DNA of 64,000 bases from Kordia sp. (GCF_022447245.1 NZ_JAKVBC010000007.1:1-64000), one strand, 5' to 3'. Counted from the stretch's first letter, positions 17,721 to 27,039 are shown. Notes: generated by a model from the sequence alone, not told the origin. Made by a program: numbers and translations.

Positions 17721-18548
17721 ATGGAAATAAAATCATTAGAAAATACACCGATCAGAGATATTGTAGCTACTTTAAATTTTGCGTTCTCTGATTACTTTAT
17801 TCCGATCAATTTTACGGAAGAATATGTAAACGAACGTTGGACAGCTTCGGGTGTAGATTATAATTTATCCTTTGGTATTTTTGACAGAAACAAACTTGTT
17901 GGTTTCATTATTCATGCAATCAATTTTTATGGAGAAACTAAAGTTGCCTATAATGCTTCTACTGGAGTTGTTCCTTCACACAGAAGACAAGGTTTGTTGT
18001 CTAAACTTTACGAAAAAGCAATTTCTGTTTTAAAAGAAAACGGAATCCAAAAAAGTACATTGGAATGTATCACAAAAAATGAACGCGCAATCTTAGCGTA
18101 CCAAAAAGTTGGATTTAAAATTGATCGTCATTATCATTTGTACAAATTAGATTGGAAAGGAGTACGAATTAAAACTGCATTAAAAGTAGAAGAACGTTCC
18201 AATTATTCTCTTCAAGATTTTAAATATTTACAAAATTATTTCCCATCGATAGAAAATCAAGATCATTGTTTAGAAAAATACAAAGAGAACTTAAAATCGA
18301 TTGTTGTTTTAGAAAGTGAAAAAATTGTAGCGTATTTAATTTTTCATAAAATTTCAAAAAGAATTCATAGGTTAGGAGTGCACGAAAATAATTGGAATAC
18401 TTTTGGCGAAATTTTATTTTCAGGATTACCCGCAGGAAATTATAATATTATTAATATAGATTCAGAAAATAAAAACATTCACAATTTTTTCAAAAAAATG
18501 AATTTTGACAATTATATTAATCAATATGATATGAGTTTTATTTTATAA
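17721..18548 (+). CDS. GNAT-family N-acetyltransferase
   Basis: This 275-residue protein has an N-terminal GNAT domain (about 1-150). Its acetyl-CoA pyrophosphate loop is GVVPSHRRQGLLSKL (about 90-104), and ERAILAYQKVGFKI is the usual beta6-alpha4 region. The C-terminal half is a shorter, degenerate second GNAT-like lobe ending in FFKKMNFDNYINQYDMSFIL. The substrate is unknown; small molecules or protein N-termini are both possible. It lies between two parS sites and 33 bases after mnmG. Confidence 0.88.
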   Translation: MEIKSLENTPIRDIVATLNFAFSDYFIPINFTEEYVNERWTASGVDYNLSFGIFDRNKLVGFIIHAINFYGETKVAYNASTGVVPSHRRQGLLSKLYEKAISVLKENGIQKSTLECITKNERAILAYQKVGFKIDRHYHLYKLDWKGVRIKTALKVEERSNYSLQDFKYLQNYFPSIENQDHCLEKYKENLKSIVVLESEKIVAYLIFHKISKRIHRLGVHENNWNTFGEILFSGLPAGNYNIINIDSENKNIHNFFKKMNFDNYINQYDMSFIL

Positions 18549-18617
18549 TAAAGGTTAGTTTTTATAACTGTGGAAGTATTTTGTAAAAACTAAAATTTTT
18601 TAATAAATATAAACTTA

Positions 18618-18633
18618 TGTTCCACGTGGAACA
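18618..18633. promoter_or_regulatory. parS-like centromere site 3
   Basis: This is a third exact TGTTCCACGTGGAACA, symmetrical over 18 bp (18617-18634). It lies in the 203-base gap between the acetyltransferase and methyltransferase genes. It is 921 bp from site 2, which is itself 1954 bp from site 1. Confidence 0.88.
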
Positions 18634-18751
18634 TTTTTATAAATTACTTTTTTAGATAGAATTTGTAGACATTTTTGAAATTGAGATAAAGCAAAAAATA
18701 AAAATATAATTGTATCTAACTAGATACGATAAATAAAATAGGAGCACTAAA

Positions 18752-19594
18752 ATGGAAAACATAACGGTAAAAGATCATTCCGTTTCAAACGAAGAATTTC
18801 AATTGGTTTTTGATGAAACTTTAGAAATGTATAAAACCGAGCCGCAACCGAGTTTGGAAACCTTAGCTTCTTATTACGAAAGTGAAGATTATATTTCACA
18901 CACAGATGCTAAAAGAAATCTTTTTGAAAAAATATATCATTGGGTTCGTACTTATATGCTTTCTAAAAAAATGATGCTTGTTGATCGGTATACAAAAAGC
19001 GATGCTGAAAAAGTATTAGACATAGGTTGCGGAACAGGAGACTTTTTAGTAATGGCCAAAAAATATAAATGGGAAGTTGCAGGAATTGAACCTGACGAAC
19101 AAGCACGAAAAATTGCTATTACCAAAATTAAAACAGAAATTCATACGAACGAATGGCTTTCTGAAATTCCAGATCATAGTTTTGATGCTATTACCATGTG
19201 GCATGTTTTAGAACATGTTCCAAATTTAGAAGAGCAGATTCAAACCTTAAAAAGAATAGTAAAACCAAAAGGAAGTATTTTTATCGCTGTTCCAAATTTT
19301 AAAAGTCATGATGCAAAACACTATAAACAATTTTGGGCAGCGTATGATGTTCCACGACATTTATGGCACTTTTCTCAAAAAGCAATAAAATCACTTTTTG
19401 AAAAGGAAAATATGAAAGTAGTAAAAATCTTACCAATGAAATTTGATGCTTATTATGTGAGTTTGCTTTCCGAAAAACACAAAACTGGAAAAATGAACCC
19501 AATCAAAGGATTTTACAGAGGATTTGTTTCAAACTTTAAAGCAATCTTATCTTCTGAGTATTCTTCGCTCATTTATGTCATTAAAAATGACTAA
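18752..19594 (+). CDS. Class I SAM-dependent methyltransferase
   Basis: The 280-residue protein has a Rossmann-type methyltransferase core with motif I VLDIGCGTGDFLVMAK (about 88-103), the acidic residue of motif II in EVAGIEPDEQA, and ITMWHVLEHVPNLEEQI (UbiG/Methyltransf_12-like). A helical N-terminal extension (about 1-85) and a basic C-terminal segment are present. The substrate is unknown. In flavobacteria such proteins are often found in core chromosomal regions beside mnmG. Confidence 0.88.
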   Translation: MENITVKDHSVSNEEFQLVFDETLEMYKTEPQPSLETLASYYESEDYISHTDAKRNLFEKIYHWVRTYMLSKKMMLVDRYTKSDAEKVLDIGCGTGDFLVMAKKYKWEVAGIEPDEQARKIAITKIKTEIHTNEWLSEIPDHSFDAITMWHVLEHVPNLEEQIQTLKRIVKPKGSIFIAVPNFKSHDAKHYKQFWAAYDVPRHLWHFSQKAIKSLFEKENMKVVKILPMKFDAYYVSLLSEKHKTGKMNPIKGFYRGFVSNFKAILSSEYSSLIYVIKND

Positions 19595-19752
19595 AATCAC
19601 ATTTTAAAGCGTTTTAAGCATATTTTACACTGTATTTTATATAATGTGATGTCTTTTTTTTAATGTGCGTTAAAAAATGCCGTAAAAAAAGTTAATTTTA
19701 ATTGCTGTTGTTTATTATTTTTAATTTAATGATAAATTATACTTATAATTTG

Positions 19753-19768
19753 ATTTTTCATGAAAAAT
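19753..19768. promoter_or_regulatory. 16-bp perfect palindrome upstream of the OmpH gene
   Basis: ATTTTTCATGAAAAAT is fully self-complementary. It lies just upstream of the putative promoter of the OmpH/Skp gene, in an AT-rich, 327-base gene-free stretch (19595-19921). An operator role is inference. I see nothing else structured in that stretch apart from the promoter. Confidence 0.35.
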
Positions 19769-19784
19769 GATGCAATCTTCACAA

Positions 19785-19814
19785 TTTGTTATGTAAACTT
19801 TATTTCTATTTTTG
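19785..19814 (+). promoter_or_regulatory. Putative promoter for the OmpH/Skp gene
   Basis: TTTG (19785-19788) and TATTTTTG (19807-19814) match the Bacteroidota -33 and TAnnTTTG -7 elements at 18-base spacing, close to the usual distance. Transcription would start near 19820, giving an untranslated leader of about 100 bases. Confidence 0.55.
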
Positions 19815-19921
19815 CGGCAAGGAAAATTAAAAAACGTCGTTTCCAAATACGAAGATGAAATTGGAAATTAGTGATGTCTTTATTTTTTGAAAAGAATAGA
19901 TAACAACAAAAAACTATACAA

Positions 19922-20446
19922 ATGAAAAAACTAATTGTTTTAGGAATTGCTGTATTGGCATTCTACTCTTGTGAGAAACCTGCAAAAATTGGTTTTGTTG
20001 AGAATAGCAAATTGATTGGCGAATATCAGGAGAAAAAAGATTTAGAAGCTGAGTTTAAAGCACGTATTGAAGCTTTTAATAAGAGAAAAGATAGTATGCA
20101 GCAAATGTTTAATTTAGAATATAAACAAGCGCAAGAAAAAGCAGCAAAATCTTCTCCAAAGAAACAACAAGAATTATCACTACAAATTCAACAGTTAGGA
20201 GAGCGTTTGGATAAGCAAATAAACATTGAGCAAAACCGTATTTCTGATGAAAGTAAAGTGAAAAACGATTCTATCATAAACAAAATAAAGCGTTTTGTTA
20301 AAAATTATGGAGAAGCGAATGGATACGACTTTATTTTTGGACTAAACGAAATCACTGGGAATTTATACCACGGAAAAAAAGAACATGATGTTACCAAAGC
20401 TGTTTTAGATGAATTAAACAAAGACTACGCAGCAAAGAAAAAGTAA
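19922..20446 (+). CDS. OmpH/Skp-family periplasmic chaperone-like lipoprotein
   Basis: This 174-residue protein has a lipoprotein signal (MKKLIVLGIAVLAFYSC, acylated C17). The long charged coiled-coil tentacle (about 40-120, KKDLEAEFKARIEAFNKRKDS and onward) and the C-terminal beta part NGYDFIFGLNEITGNLYHG are typical of the OmpH family. Skp holds unfolded outer-membrane proteins in the periplasm. The lipid anchor is a variation seen in some Bacteroidota. A terminator follows 25 bases downstream, so it is monocistronic. Confidence 0.9.
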   Translation: MKKLIVLGIAVLAFYSCEKPAKIGFVENSKLIGEYQEKKDLEAEFKARIEAFNKRKDSMQQMFNLEYKQAQEKAAKSSPKKQQELSLQIQQLGERLDKQINIEQNRISDESKVKNDSIINKIKRFVKNYGEANGYDFIFGLNEITGNLYHGKKEHDVTKAVLDELNKDYAAKKK

Positions 20447-20471
20447 TAGAAACTACATACAAGATTCAATG

Positions 20472-20500
20472 AAAAGACTTTCGAAAGAAGGTCTTTTTTT
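20472..20500 (+). terminator. Rho-independent terminator after the OmpH gene
   Basis: AAAAGACTTTC (20472-20482) pairs with GAAGGTCTTTT (20487-20497) around a GAAA loop, with one wobble, and runs into a T tract. Confidence 0.92.
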
Positions 20501-20646
20501 TATGCCAAATATAAGCTGCTAATTCTACAGTAGAATTTGTATTAACATCGTATTTTCAAATAATTGCATTTGTGTAGCATACACAAAAAAGACATAATAC
20601 TTTGTTAAAAAATCCATTAAAAATTTAACCTCCGCTCATATAGCGT

Positions 20647-20654
20647 TACTTTTG
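20647..20654 (+). promoter_or_regulatory. Putative -7 element upstream of TonB receptor 1
   Basis: TACTTTTG fits TAnnTTTG, 85 bases before the TonB receptor ATG. The -33 region has no clean TTTG at the right distance. Confidence 0.4.
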
Positions 20655-20739
20655 TTTCTAAAAAAATGTTAAACGTGCAACCTTTTATACTTGTAATTGT
20701 CAATAGCGTTGTAATATCAATCGAAAATCTATTAATCAG

Positions 20740-23118
20740 ATGAAAAACAGTCTTATTTGGCTATGTCTTTTAGTAACTGCCACAATGTTTTCACAAGAAA
20801 AATATAGTGTAAGTGGAACTATAAAAGATGGCAAAAATGGAGAAACACTATTTGGCGCTACAGTGTATCTCAAAGGAACTACAAATGGAGCCGTTACCAA
20901 CGAATATGGTTTTTATTCCATTACTGCGCCCAAAGGAACATATACGTTAATTGTGTCTTTTCTTGGCTATGAAAATGTAAGTAAAGAAATAACCTTAGAC
21001 GTAGATCAAACCGTTAATTTTGAAATAAAAGAAGCATCTACCTCACTAGAAACTGTTGTGATAGAAGCGGAAGAATCCGAACGTGTAAACATTAGAAAAC
21101 CACAAATGAGTGTTTCTAAACTCAATGCAGCAACCATAAAGCAAATGCCTGTTGTGCTGGGAGAAGTAGATGTCATTAAATCTATTCAAATGTTACCAGG
21201 AGTGACAAATGGTGGTGAAGGCACTGCAGGATTCAATGTGCGAGGTGGTGCTGCCGATCAAAATTTAGTATTACTTGACGAGGCAATTATATACAACACT
21301 TCGCACTTTTTTGGCTTTTTCTCTGTCTTTAATGCAGATGCCATCAAAGATATTAAGCTGTATAAAGGAGACATTCCAGCAAAATTTGGAGGACGAATTT
21401 CATCTGTGTTAGATGTGCGTCAGAAAGATGGAAATAGTAAAAATTTAGAGGTCAATGGTGGAGTAGGACTTATTTCGAGTCGTTTGGCAGTAGAAGGACC
21501 AATGTTCAACAAAAAAGGTTCGTTCTTAGTAGCAGGAAGAACGTCGTATGCACACTTATTTATGCCATTAATTCAAGAAATAAAAGACGATAAAATTTCA
21601 TTTTATGACTTGAATTTAAAGACCAATTATGAAATTAACGAAAACAACCGAATCTATCTTTCAGGATACTTTGGTAGAGATATTTTCGACATTTCAAAAT
21701 TCATTAAAAACCGATACGGAAATGCGTCTGCCAACTTGCGTTGGAATCATGTATTTAACGAAAAACTATTCTCTAATCTATCACTAATTTACAGTAAATA
21801 CGATTATAGAATTGTATTGGATTTTATCAAACTTGATTGGGTCGCAGATATCAAAAACTTCAATTTAAAATATGACTTGCGCTACTATGCTAGTGATAAA
21901 TTAAAGCTCGATTTTGGAGTTAGTGGAATTACGTACGATTTTAATCCAGGAGAAGTAAAACCTACAGATCCTAGTTCGTCAATTAATTTTAGAAAATTAG
22001 ATCAAAAAAGAGCTTTTGAAGCAGCAGCTTACATCAGTGTGGAGCATGAATTAACGGATAAATTAACAGCGCAATATGGTTTGCGTTTTAGCACATTTAG
22101 TCGCTTGGGAGGACAAGTGTTATCTGATTATGCAAACAATCAACCAGTTGTCTACAATGACGAAATTGGCATTTATGAAGAAGGTGAAGAAATCGGTACA
22201 ACTGATTACAAGAAGAGTGAAAGCATCAAAACATTTGCAAATTTTGATCCAAGACTTGGATTATCGTATCAATTGAATGATGACTCTTCGGTAAAAGCCA
22301 GTTACACTCGATCAGTACAATATGTACACTTACTTTCAAATACAGTTTCTGTGACACCTGTAGATGTTTGGGCTCCAAGCGGACGTTATATAGAACCACA
22401 AAAATCCAATCAATATGCGGTAGGATACTATCGAAATTTTAAAGACAAAACCTACTCTTTAGAATTGGAAGCATATTACAAAAATGTGGATAATAGAATT
22501 GACTATATTGATGGATCTGATTTAATAGGAACAAACAATATAGAAACAGAAATTTTAAACGGAGAAGCAAGAGCGTATGGTTTAGAAATATTATTCCGTA
22601 AAAACTTAGGGAAATTCAAAGGATGGTTTGCATATACACTTTCAAAATCTGAACAAAGAGCACTTGGTGGTAATGCTGGCGGACCGGGAATCAACAGAGG
22701 AAATTGGTATAATACACCGTATGATAGAACACATGATTTTTCAGTAACGGGAACGTATGACTTTAACGATAAATGGAAGTTTAGTGCCAATTTTGTGTAT
22801 CAAACAGGTCGTCCAGTAACCTATCCAAACGGACAATATGAATATGAAGGCTTGTCTATTGCTAGTTTTGATGAACGAAATGCAAATCGTTTACCAGCAT
22901 ATCATAGATTAGATTTGTCAGCAATTTATACGCCAGGCAAAAACAAAAACAGACGTTGGCAAAGCGAATGGGTTTTTGGCTTGTACAACGCTTACGCGAG
23001 AAGAAATGCAGCTTCTATCTCATTTACACAAGATTTTGATACAGGTGTAAATGAAGCACGTAGACTTTCTATTTTTGGAAGTGTTATTCCATCAATAACC
23101 TATAACTTTAAATTCTAG
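20740..23118 (+). CDS. TonB-dependent outer-membrane receptor with carboxypeptidase-like N-domain
   Basis: The protein has 792 residues. A signal peptide (about 1-18) is followed by a carboxypeptidase-regulatory-like beta-sandwich (about 22-110, GTIKDGKNGETLFGATVYLKG). The plug domain (about 125-230) has GFNVRGGAADQNLVLLDEA. The 22-strand barrel ends in ITYNFKF with a C-terminal Phe. It should import a substrate through the outer membrane using TonB energy. The DUF4249 lipoprotein follows four bases later, the recurrent receptor/lipoprotein pairing of Bacteroidota. The imported substrate is unknown. Confidence 0.94.
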   Translation: MKNSLIWLCLLVTATMFSQEKYSVSGTIKDGKNGETLFGATVYLKGTTNGAVTNEYGFYSITAPKGTYTLIVSFLGYENVSKEITLDVDQTVNFEIKEASTSLETVVIEAEESERVNIRKPQMSVSKLNAATIKQMPVVLGEVDVIKSIQMLPGVTNGGEGTAGFNVRGGAADQNLVLLDEAIIYNTSHFFGFFSVFNADAIKDIKLYKGDIPAKFGGRISSVLDVRQKDGNSKNLEVNGGVGLISSRLAVEGPMFNKKGSFLVAGRTSYAHLFMPLIQEIKDDKISFYDLNLKTNYEINENNRIYLSGYFGRDIFDISKFIKNRYGNASANLRWNHVFNEKLFSNLSLIYSKYDYRIVLDFIKLDWVADIKNFNLKYDLRYYASDKLKLDFGVSGITYDFNPGEVKPTDPSSSINFRKLDQKRAFEAAAYISVEHELTDKLTAQYGLRFSTFSRLGGQVLSDYANNQPVVYNDEIGIYEEGEEIGTTDYKKSESIKTFANFDPRLGLSYQLNDDSSVKASYTRSVQYVHLLSNTVSVTPVDVWAPSGRYIEPQKSNQYAVGYYRNFKDKTYSLELEAYYKNVDNRIDYIDGSDLIGTNNIETEILNGEARAYGLEILFRKNLGKFKGWFAYTLSKSEQRALGGNAGGPGINRGNWYNTPYDRTHDFSVTGTYDFNDKWKFSANFVYQTGRPVTYPNGQYEYEGLSIASFDERNANRLPAYHRLDLSAIYTPGKNKNRRWQSEWVFGLYNAYARRNAASISFTQDFDTGVNEARRLSIFGSVIPSITYNFKF

Positions 23119-23122
23119 AATC

Positions 23123-23971
23123 ATGAAAAAATATATAAAACTAACTACGCTTTTAATGCTATTTATAGTATTAATTTCTTGTGATGATAAAATAGATATA
23201 GATGTTCCTGAAGCACCACCACGTTTGGTAATTGAAGCTTCTTTAGATTGGGAAAAAGGAACTACAGGAAACAATCAAACAATCAAACTAAGCACATCTA
23301 CACCGTATTTTGATACTACATTGAATACTAGTGTTATTGGTGCTACTGTAAGTGTTAGAAATAATAACTCAGGTGCTGTATATAACTTTGTTGATCAAAA
23401 TGATGGAATTTATACGATTGATAATTTTGTACCTGTAATAAATGATTCATATACATTGACGGTAATTCATGATGGAGAAACGTATACTGCAACCGAAAAT
23501 ATGATGGCGGTTACGCCTATTATGAACCCAACACAATCGCTAGAAGGAGGTTTTGATGATGAAGTATTAGATTTAACCATCTTCTTTGATGATCCTGTTG
23601 ATGAGGAAAACTTTTATATGGTAAGTGTAAAAGAAGAAGGTGATTTATTTGCCGAATTAGAAACGCAGTCCGATGAATTTACCAATGGAAACACCCAAGA
23701 AGAATTCTTTGAAAAGGATCGCGATGATGAAGATGAAACGGCAGAATATAACCCTGGAGATACTATAAACGTTAAACTATTCGGGATTTCACAGCGTTAC
23801 TATAATTACATTACCTTATTAGTTGAGCAATATGATTCTGGAGGCGATCCATTTGCAACCATCCCTGCTGAAATAAAAGGAAACTGCATTAATGAAACAA
23901 ATGAAGCTAATTACGCTTTTGGATATTTTAGAGTTACAGAATTTGAACAAATAACATATACGTTCCAATAA
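23123..23971 (+). CDS. DUF4249 family lipoprotein
   Basis: This 282-residue protein has a lipoprotein signal ending at C20 (VLISCDDK). It shows the family opening DVPEAPPRLVIEASLDWEKG and an immunoglobulin-like beta-rich first half (GATVSVRNNNSGAVYNF; YTLTVIHDGETYTA), and ends in FGYFRVTEFEQITYTF. It is encoded directly after a TonB receptor and probably sits on the outer membrane as its partner, though the biochemical role of DUF4249 is not established. The region around residues 190-215 is very acidic (DRDDEDETAEY). Confidence 0.88.
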   Translation: MKKYIKLTTLLMLFIVLISCDDKIDIDVPEAPPRLVIEASLDWEKGTTGNNQTIKLSTSTPYFDTTLNTSVIGATVSVRNNNSGAVYNFVDQNDGIYTIDNFVPVINDSYTLTVIHDGETYTATENMMAVTPIMNPTQSLEGGFDDEVLDLTIFFDDPVDEENFYMVSVKEEGDLFAELETQSDEFTNGNTQEEFFEKDRDDEDETAEYNPGDTINVKLFGISQRYYNYITLLVEQYDSGGDPFATIPAEIKGNCINETNEANYAFGYFRVTEFEQITYTFQ

Positions 23972-24018
23972 AACTCAGAATACAGCAGTTTATTTAATTC
24001 GAATTTTTATTGAAGTAG

Positions 24019-24052
24019 AAAGCGTAGTTTTTATTGAAATTACGCTTTTTTT
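24019..24052 (+). terminator. Terminator after the TonB/DUF4249 operon
   Basis: AAAGCGTAGTTT (24019-24030) pairs with AAATTACGCTTT (24037-24048) around TTATTG, with one wobble, followed by T residues. It marks the operon end. Confidence 0.92.
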
Positions 24053-24167
24053 ATAAGAAGATGAGTTTTTGATACTAGACAATTTTTTAAAAATTGCAAC
24101 CTTTTGATAATTCAATTGTCTATAATAAAAAAACAAACCATAATTGAACACCATACGTTAAGACATA

Positions 24168-24689
24168 GTGAGCAACGCTATCTTATTTAAGCATAAAGAA
24201 CTCATAGAAAAGAGCAAGATAGGAGATCGTAAAATGCAATGCAAACTGTATTCATTATACGTAGATGCTATGTTCAATGTGAGTATTCGGATTGTGAAAG
24301 TAAAAGAAGACGCCGAAGACGTAGTTCAAGATAGTTTTGTAGATGCATTTAAAAATTTAGCATCATTCAAATATGAAAGTACGTTTGGTTCTTGGTTAAA
24401 ACGGATAGTGATTAACAAAAGCATTAACTATTTAAAAGTAAAACGGATTCCATTAGTAGCGATAGAAGAACAAGAATATTGGATTTCAGATGAAAAAGAA
24501 CTAAACCCCGAGCAATTAGATATTAAAAACATAAAAAAAGCCATACAAAAACTGCCAACAGGGTATCAAACAATAATCAATTTATACCTCATTGAAGGAT
24601 ATGACCATAATGAAATAGGAGACATTTTAGAAATAAGTGTATCAACTTCTAAATCAAAATACCACAGAGCAAAAAAGAAGTTAATTTAA
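24168..24689 (+). CDS. ECF-type RNA polymerase sigma-70 factor
   Basis: The protein has 173 residues and a GTG start at 24168, chosen because the conserved helix (FKHKELIEKSKIGDRKMQ) begins at once. Region 2 (about 10-85) includes DAEDVVQDSFVDAFKNL, and region 4 (about 120-172) includes LPTGYQTIINLYLIEGYDHNEIGDIL. It heads an operon whose other genes (anti-sigma-like, DUF4097-like, outer-membrane protein) are all frameshifted, so it may lack its regulator. The C-terminus ends abruptly (HRAKKKLI) ten bases before the next ATG and could itself be slightly shortened. Confidence 0.88.
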   Translation: MSNAILFKHKELIEKSKIGDRKMQCKLYSLYVDAMFNVSIRIVKVKEDAEDVVQDSFVDAFKNLASFKYESTFGSWLKRIVINKSINYLKVKRIPLVAIEEQEYWISDEKELNPEQLDIKNIKKAIQKLPTGYQTIINLYLIEGYDHNEIGDILEISVSTSKSKYHRAKKKLI

Positions 24690-24699
24690 TTAATTGATC

Positions 24700-25244
24700 A
24701 TGAAAGACGAATTAAAAGACGACATACAAGCCAACAGAAACCAATTCGATGATCACGCTATAGATGAAGCTGATAAGCTAAAATTATGGGCAAAAATTAG
24801 TGAAGAATTTCCTGAAACACCTCAAAAGTAATCCCGCTTTGGGAAAAAACTTCATTCAGAGTAGCAGCAGCTGTAGTACTACTATTTGGATGTTTGTTTG
24901 CTTACTTTTCTAAAAATAATGTTGAAGGAGAATATGATATGGTGAGTGATGAATTTCGTCAAATAGATAAGCACTATAAATCACTTGTTGTAAATCAAAT
25001 TAAACTAGTAAAAAACAGTACCAACTTAACTAAGGAAGAACAAGCAGACTTCTTAAGTTATATTGACGAATTAGATCAAGAATATATCAAACTCAAAAGT
25101 GAATTAAAACAAGGTGTAAACAATCAATTAATAATAGAAGCAATAATTAATAACTACAGGAAAAAAATAAAAATCATGGAGGATCTGCTTCGAAGATCGT
25201 ATCCTGTTCAAAATAAAGTAGACGATGGCGAACTCATTTTATAA
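24700..25244 (+). pseudogene. Anti-sigma-like membrane protein, frameshifted
   Basis: The ATG at 24700 opens a frame reading KDELKDDIQANRNQFDDHAID...FPETPQK and then a TAA at 24829-24831. Adding one A to the run at 24824-24827 restores a continuous frame: a membrane helix (VAAAVVLLFGCLFAYF), an acidic helical region, and the end GELIL at 25244. The intact product would have been about 181 residues with one membrane helix, placed directly after a sigma gene, the usual layout of a sigma/anti-sigma pair. No known anti-sigma domain is recognisable, so the role rests on position. Confidence 0.82.
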
Positions 25245-26293
25245 AGCATTCTTAGGTTTAGTGTTTTGTTTGCTGTCGTATCAAAGTGCAGTATCACAAC
25301 ACAAACTCACAAAAGAAATCAAAGAAACACATGCATTTACTAATGAAAGTAAATTATACTTAGAAAATAAGTATGGCGATATTTTTGTGAGCGGTTGGGA
25401 TAAAAACAATATCGAAATTGTAGTAGATGTTGAAGCCGAAAGTAAAAATGCAGAAAAAGCACAAAAATTATTAGATAGAGTTCAGGTTTCTATTGTCGCT
25501 AGCAACGATCAAATAAAAGCTTCTTCAAAATTACACCCAAAAAAGGAGGTTTTCTCGGAAGATTAGATCCTTTCAAAAATGAAAAAATAAAAATCAATTA
25601 TACGATCTATCTGCCTAAAAGAGCTTTTATAGAAGTACATAACACCTATGGAAATATTATTGTTTCTGATTGGAATGGAACACTGAAAGCAGATGTTGAA
25701 CATGGAGAAATGCAATTATCAACAGCACTCAAAAAAGCAGATTTGACTATTAAACATGGAAAATTGAATGCTGTAAGCTTAAATGATTCGCACATTACCA
25801 GTAAAGATGCAACGATAACGATTCATAGCGGAATATTCTTAAAAATTGATTCTGATGGCTCTGAAATGATTTTAAATAATATGCAAAACTTGGACCTAAA
25901 CTCAAACAAAGACCATATAGATATTTTAAAATCAGCAGGAATTTCAGGAACAATAAAACATTCAAAAATATTTCTAAAAAATCTAGGAGGAGAAGCTACG
26001 TTGAGGTTACACTATGGAGAATTAAGAATTTTAAAACACCTTACAAACTCTCCAAATATAAATATTGATCAAAAAGAAGCAGAAGTTTACATAAACATAT
26101 CAGAAACTGATTTTATTTTTCCGCTAAGTTAGAACAAGGCGTATTACGTATTCCTAAAAAGATGAATAACATAGAAAGTGAAATGATAAAAAGGAGAGAA
26201 AAAATAAGACGTATAAGCGCATCGTATGGGAATAGAAAAGGGAAAATTTCCTGTACAGTTTACAAAGGAGTCATCATCCTAAAAGAACTATAA
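25225..26293 (+). pseudogene. DUF4097-like adhesin-type exported protein, two frameshifts
   Basis: This gene starts inside the previous one (20-base overlap). The frame encodes a signal peptide (LVFCLLSYQSAVSQ) and LYLENKYGDIFVSGWDKNNIEIVV, then breaks after an A6 run (25539-25544, TAG at 25564). The -1 frame continues with GGFLGRLDPFKN and a repetitive beta-helix-like region (HNTYGNIIVSDWNG; VEHGEMQLSTAL). It breaks again at a T5 run (26116-26120, TAG at 26130). The final frame ends at 26293 (GVIILKEL). One base lost at each run restores about 356 residues of the DUF4097 (PF13349-type) fold. Confidence 0.82.
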
Positions 26294-26319
26294 ATGAGAA
26301 ACAACGAAATAATCAAAAA

Positions 26320-26989
26320 ATGAAAAAGTTAATAACAGCAGTATTTACACTATTCATTTTCAACTCGATCATAGCACAAACCAATGAAACAGAAGACTAT
26401 GTAGAATTTGACGATCGCAAAAATGTAGTGCATGGATTTTATTTAGGCATATCGCAACATTTTGGAAGGATTTCTAGTGAATGGGCTAGATTAACCAATC
26501 TGAAAGTTGCATATGTAGCTAACAGAAAGCTTGAAGTAGGTTTTAGTGCAACTGTTTTTACAGTGAACAACCCAACAATACTATTCGATATAGAGGAGAT
26601 AAAGTGTTACTTTTTGGTGGATATGCCGGATTACATTTAGAACCCATTCTATATGGAAATAGATCTATCAGTGTTTCGTTTCCGTTACTTGTAGGTGGTG
26701 GAAGATCTTTTATATTAGAAAAAAAGGAAAATGGAGACTTTGACGAAACTCCTTTAGAAAATGATACGGAAGATTATGATTCATTTTTTGTAGCAGAACC
26801 TGGAATTAATGTACTGTATAATGTTTCCAGATACTTGCAAATTGAAACAGGAATACGATATCGTTTTGCAGAATCTTTTAGACTTCCAGATTATGGAAAG
26901 GATAATATTAGTGGCTTTTCTGTGGGAATAGGTCTGAAATAGGAATCTTCAATCTAGGAAGAAAGAAAAAAATAAAAGACAAATTTTAA
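26320..26989 (+). pseudogene. Outer-membrane beta-barrel protein, two frameshifts
   Basis: The signal peptide (MKKLITAVFTLFIFNSIIAQ) and early strands are read from 26320. One base is missing near the CCC at 26571-26573, after which the frame continues as NNTIRYRGDKVLLFGGYAGLHLEP. A second base is missing in AAA at 26938-26940: the present TAG cuts off after GIGLK, while the restored frame ends naturally as IGIFNLGRKKKIKDKF at 26989. The reconstructed protein has about 223 residues. It is the fourth gene of the sigma-factor operon and the third in a row that is broken. Confidence 0.82.
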
Positions 26990-26994
26990 TTGCT

Positions 26995-27028
26995 AAAAAA
27001 AACCTCTTAAAAAACAATTTCTAAGAGG
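26995..27028 (-). terminator. Terminator of the minus-strand hypothetical gene
   Basis: On the minus strand, CCTCTTA (27028-27022) pairs with TAAGAGG (27009-27003). Eight T residues follow (27002-26995). It lies just past the stop of the gene ending at 27040. Confidence 0.85.
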
Positions 27029-27039
27029 CTTTATAGGTG

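Noticed and set aside
25225-26293. Programmed frameshifting for the whole DUF4097-like gene
   Set aside because: Only the first of two frameshifts has a slippery heptamer; the second (T5 at 26116) has none, and the flanking genes carry unrelated single-base losses.
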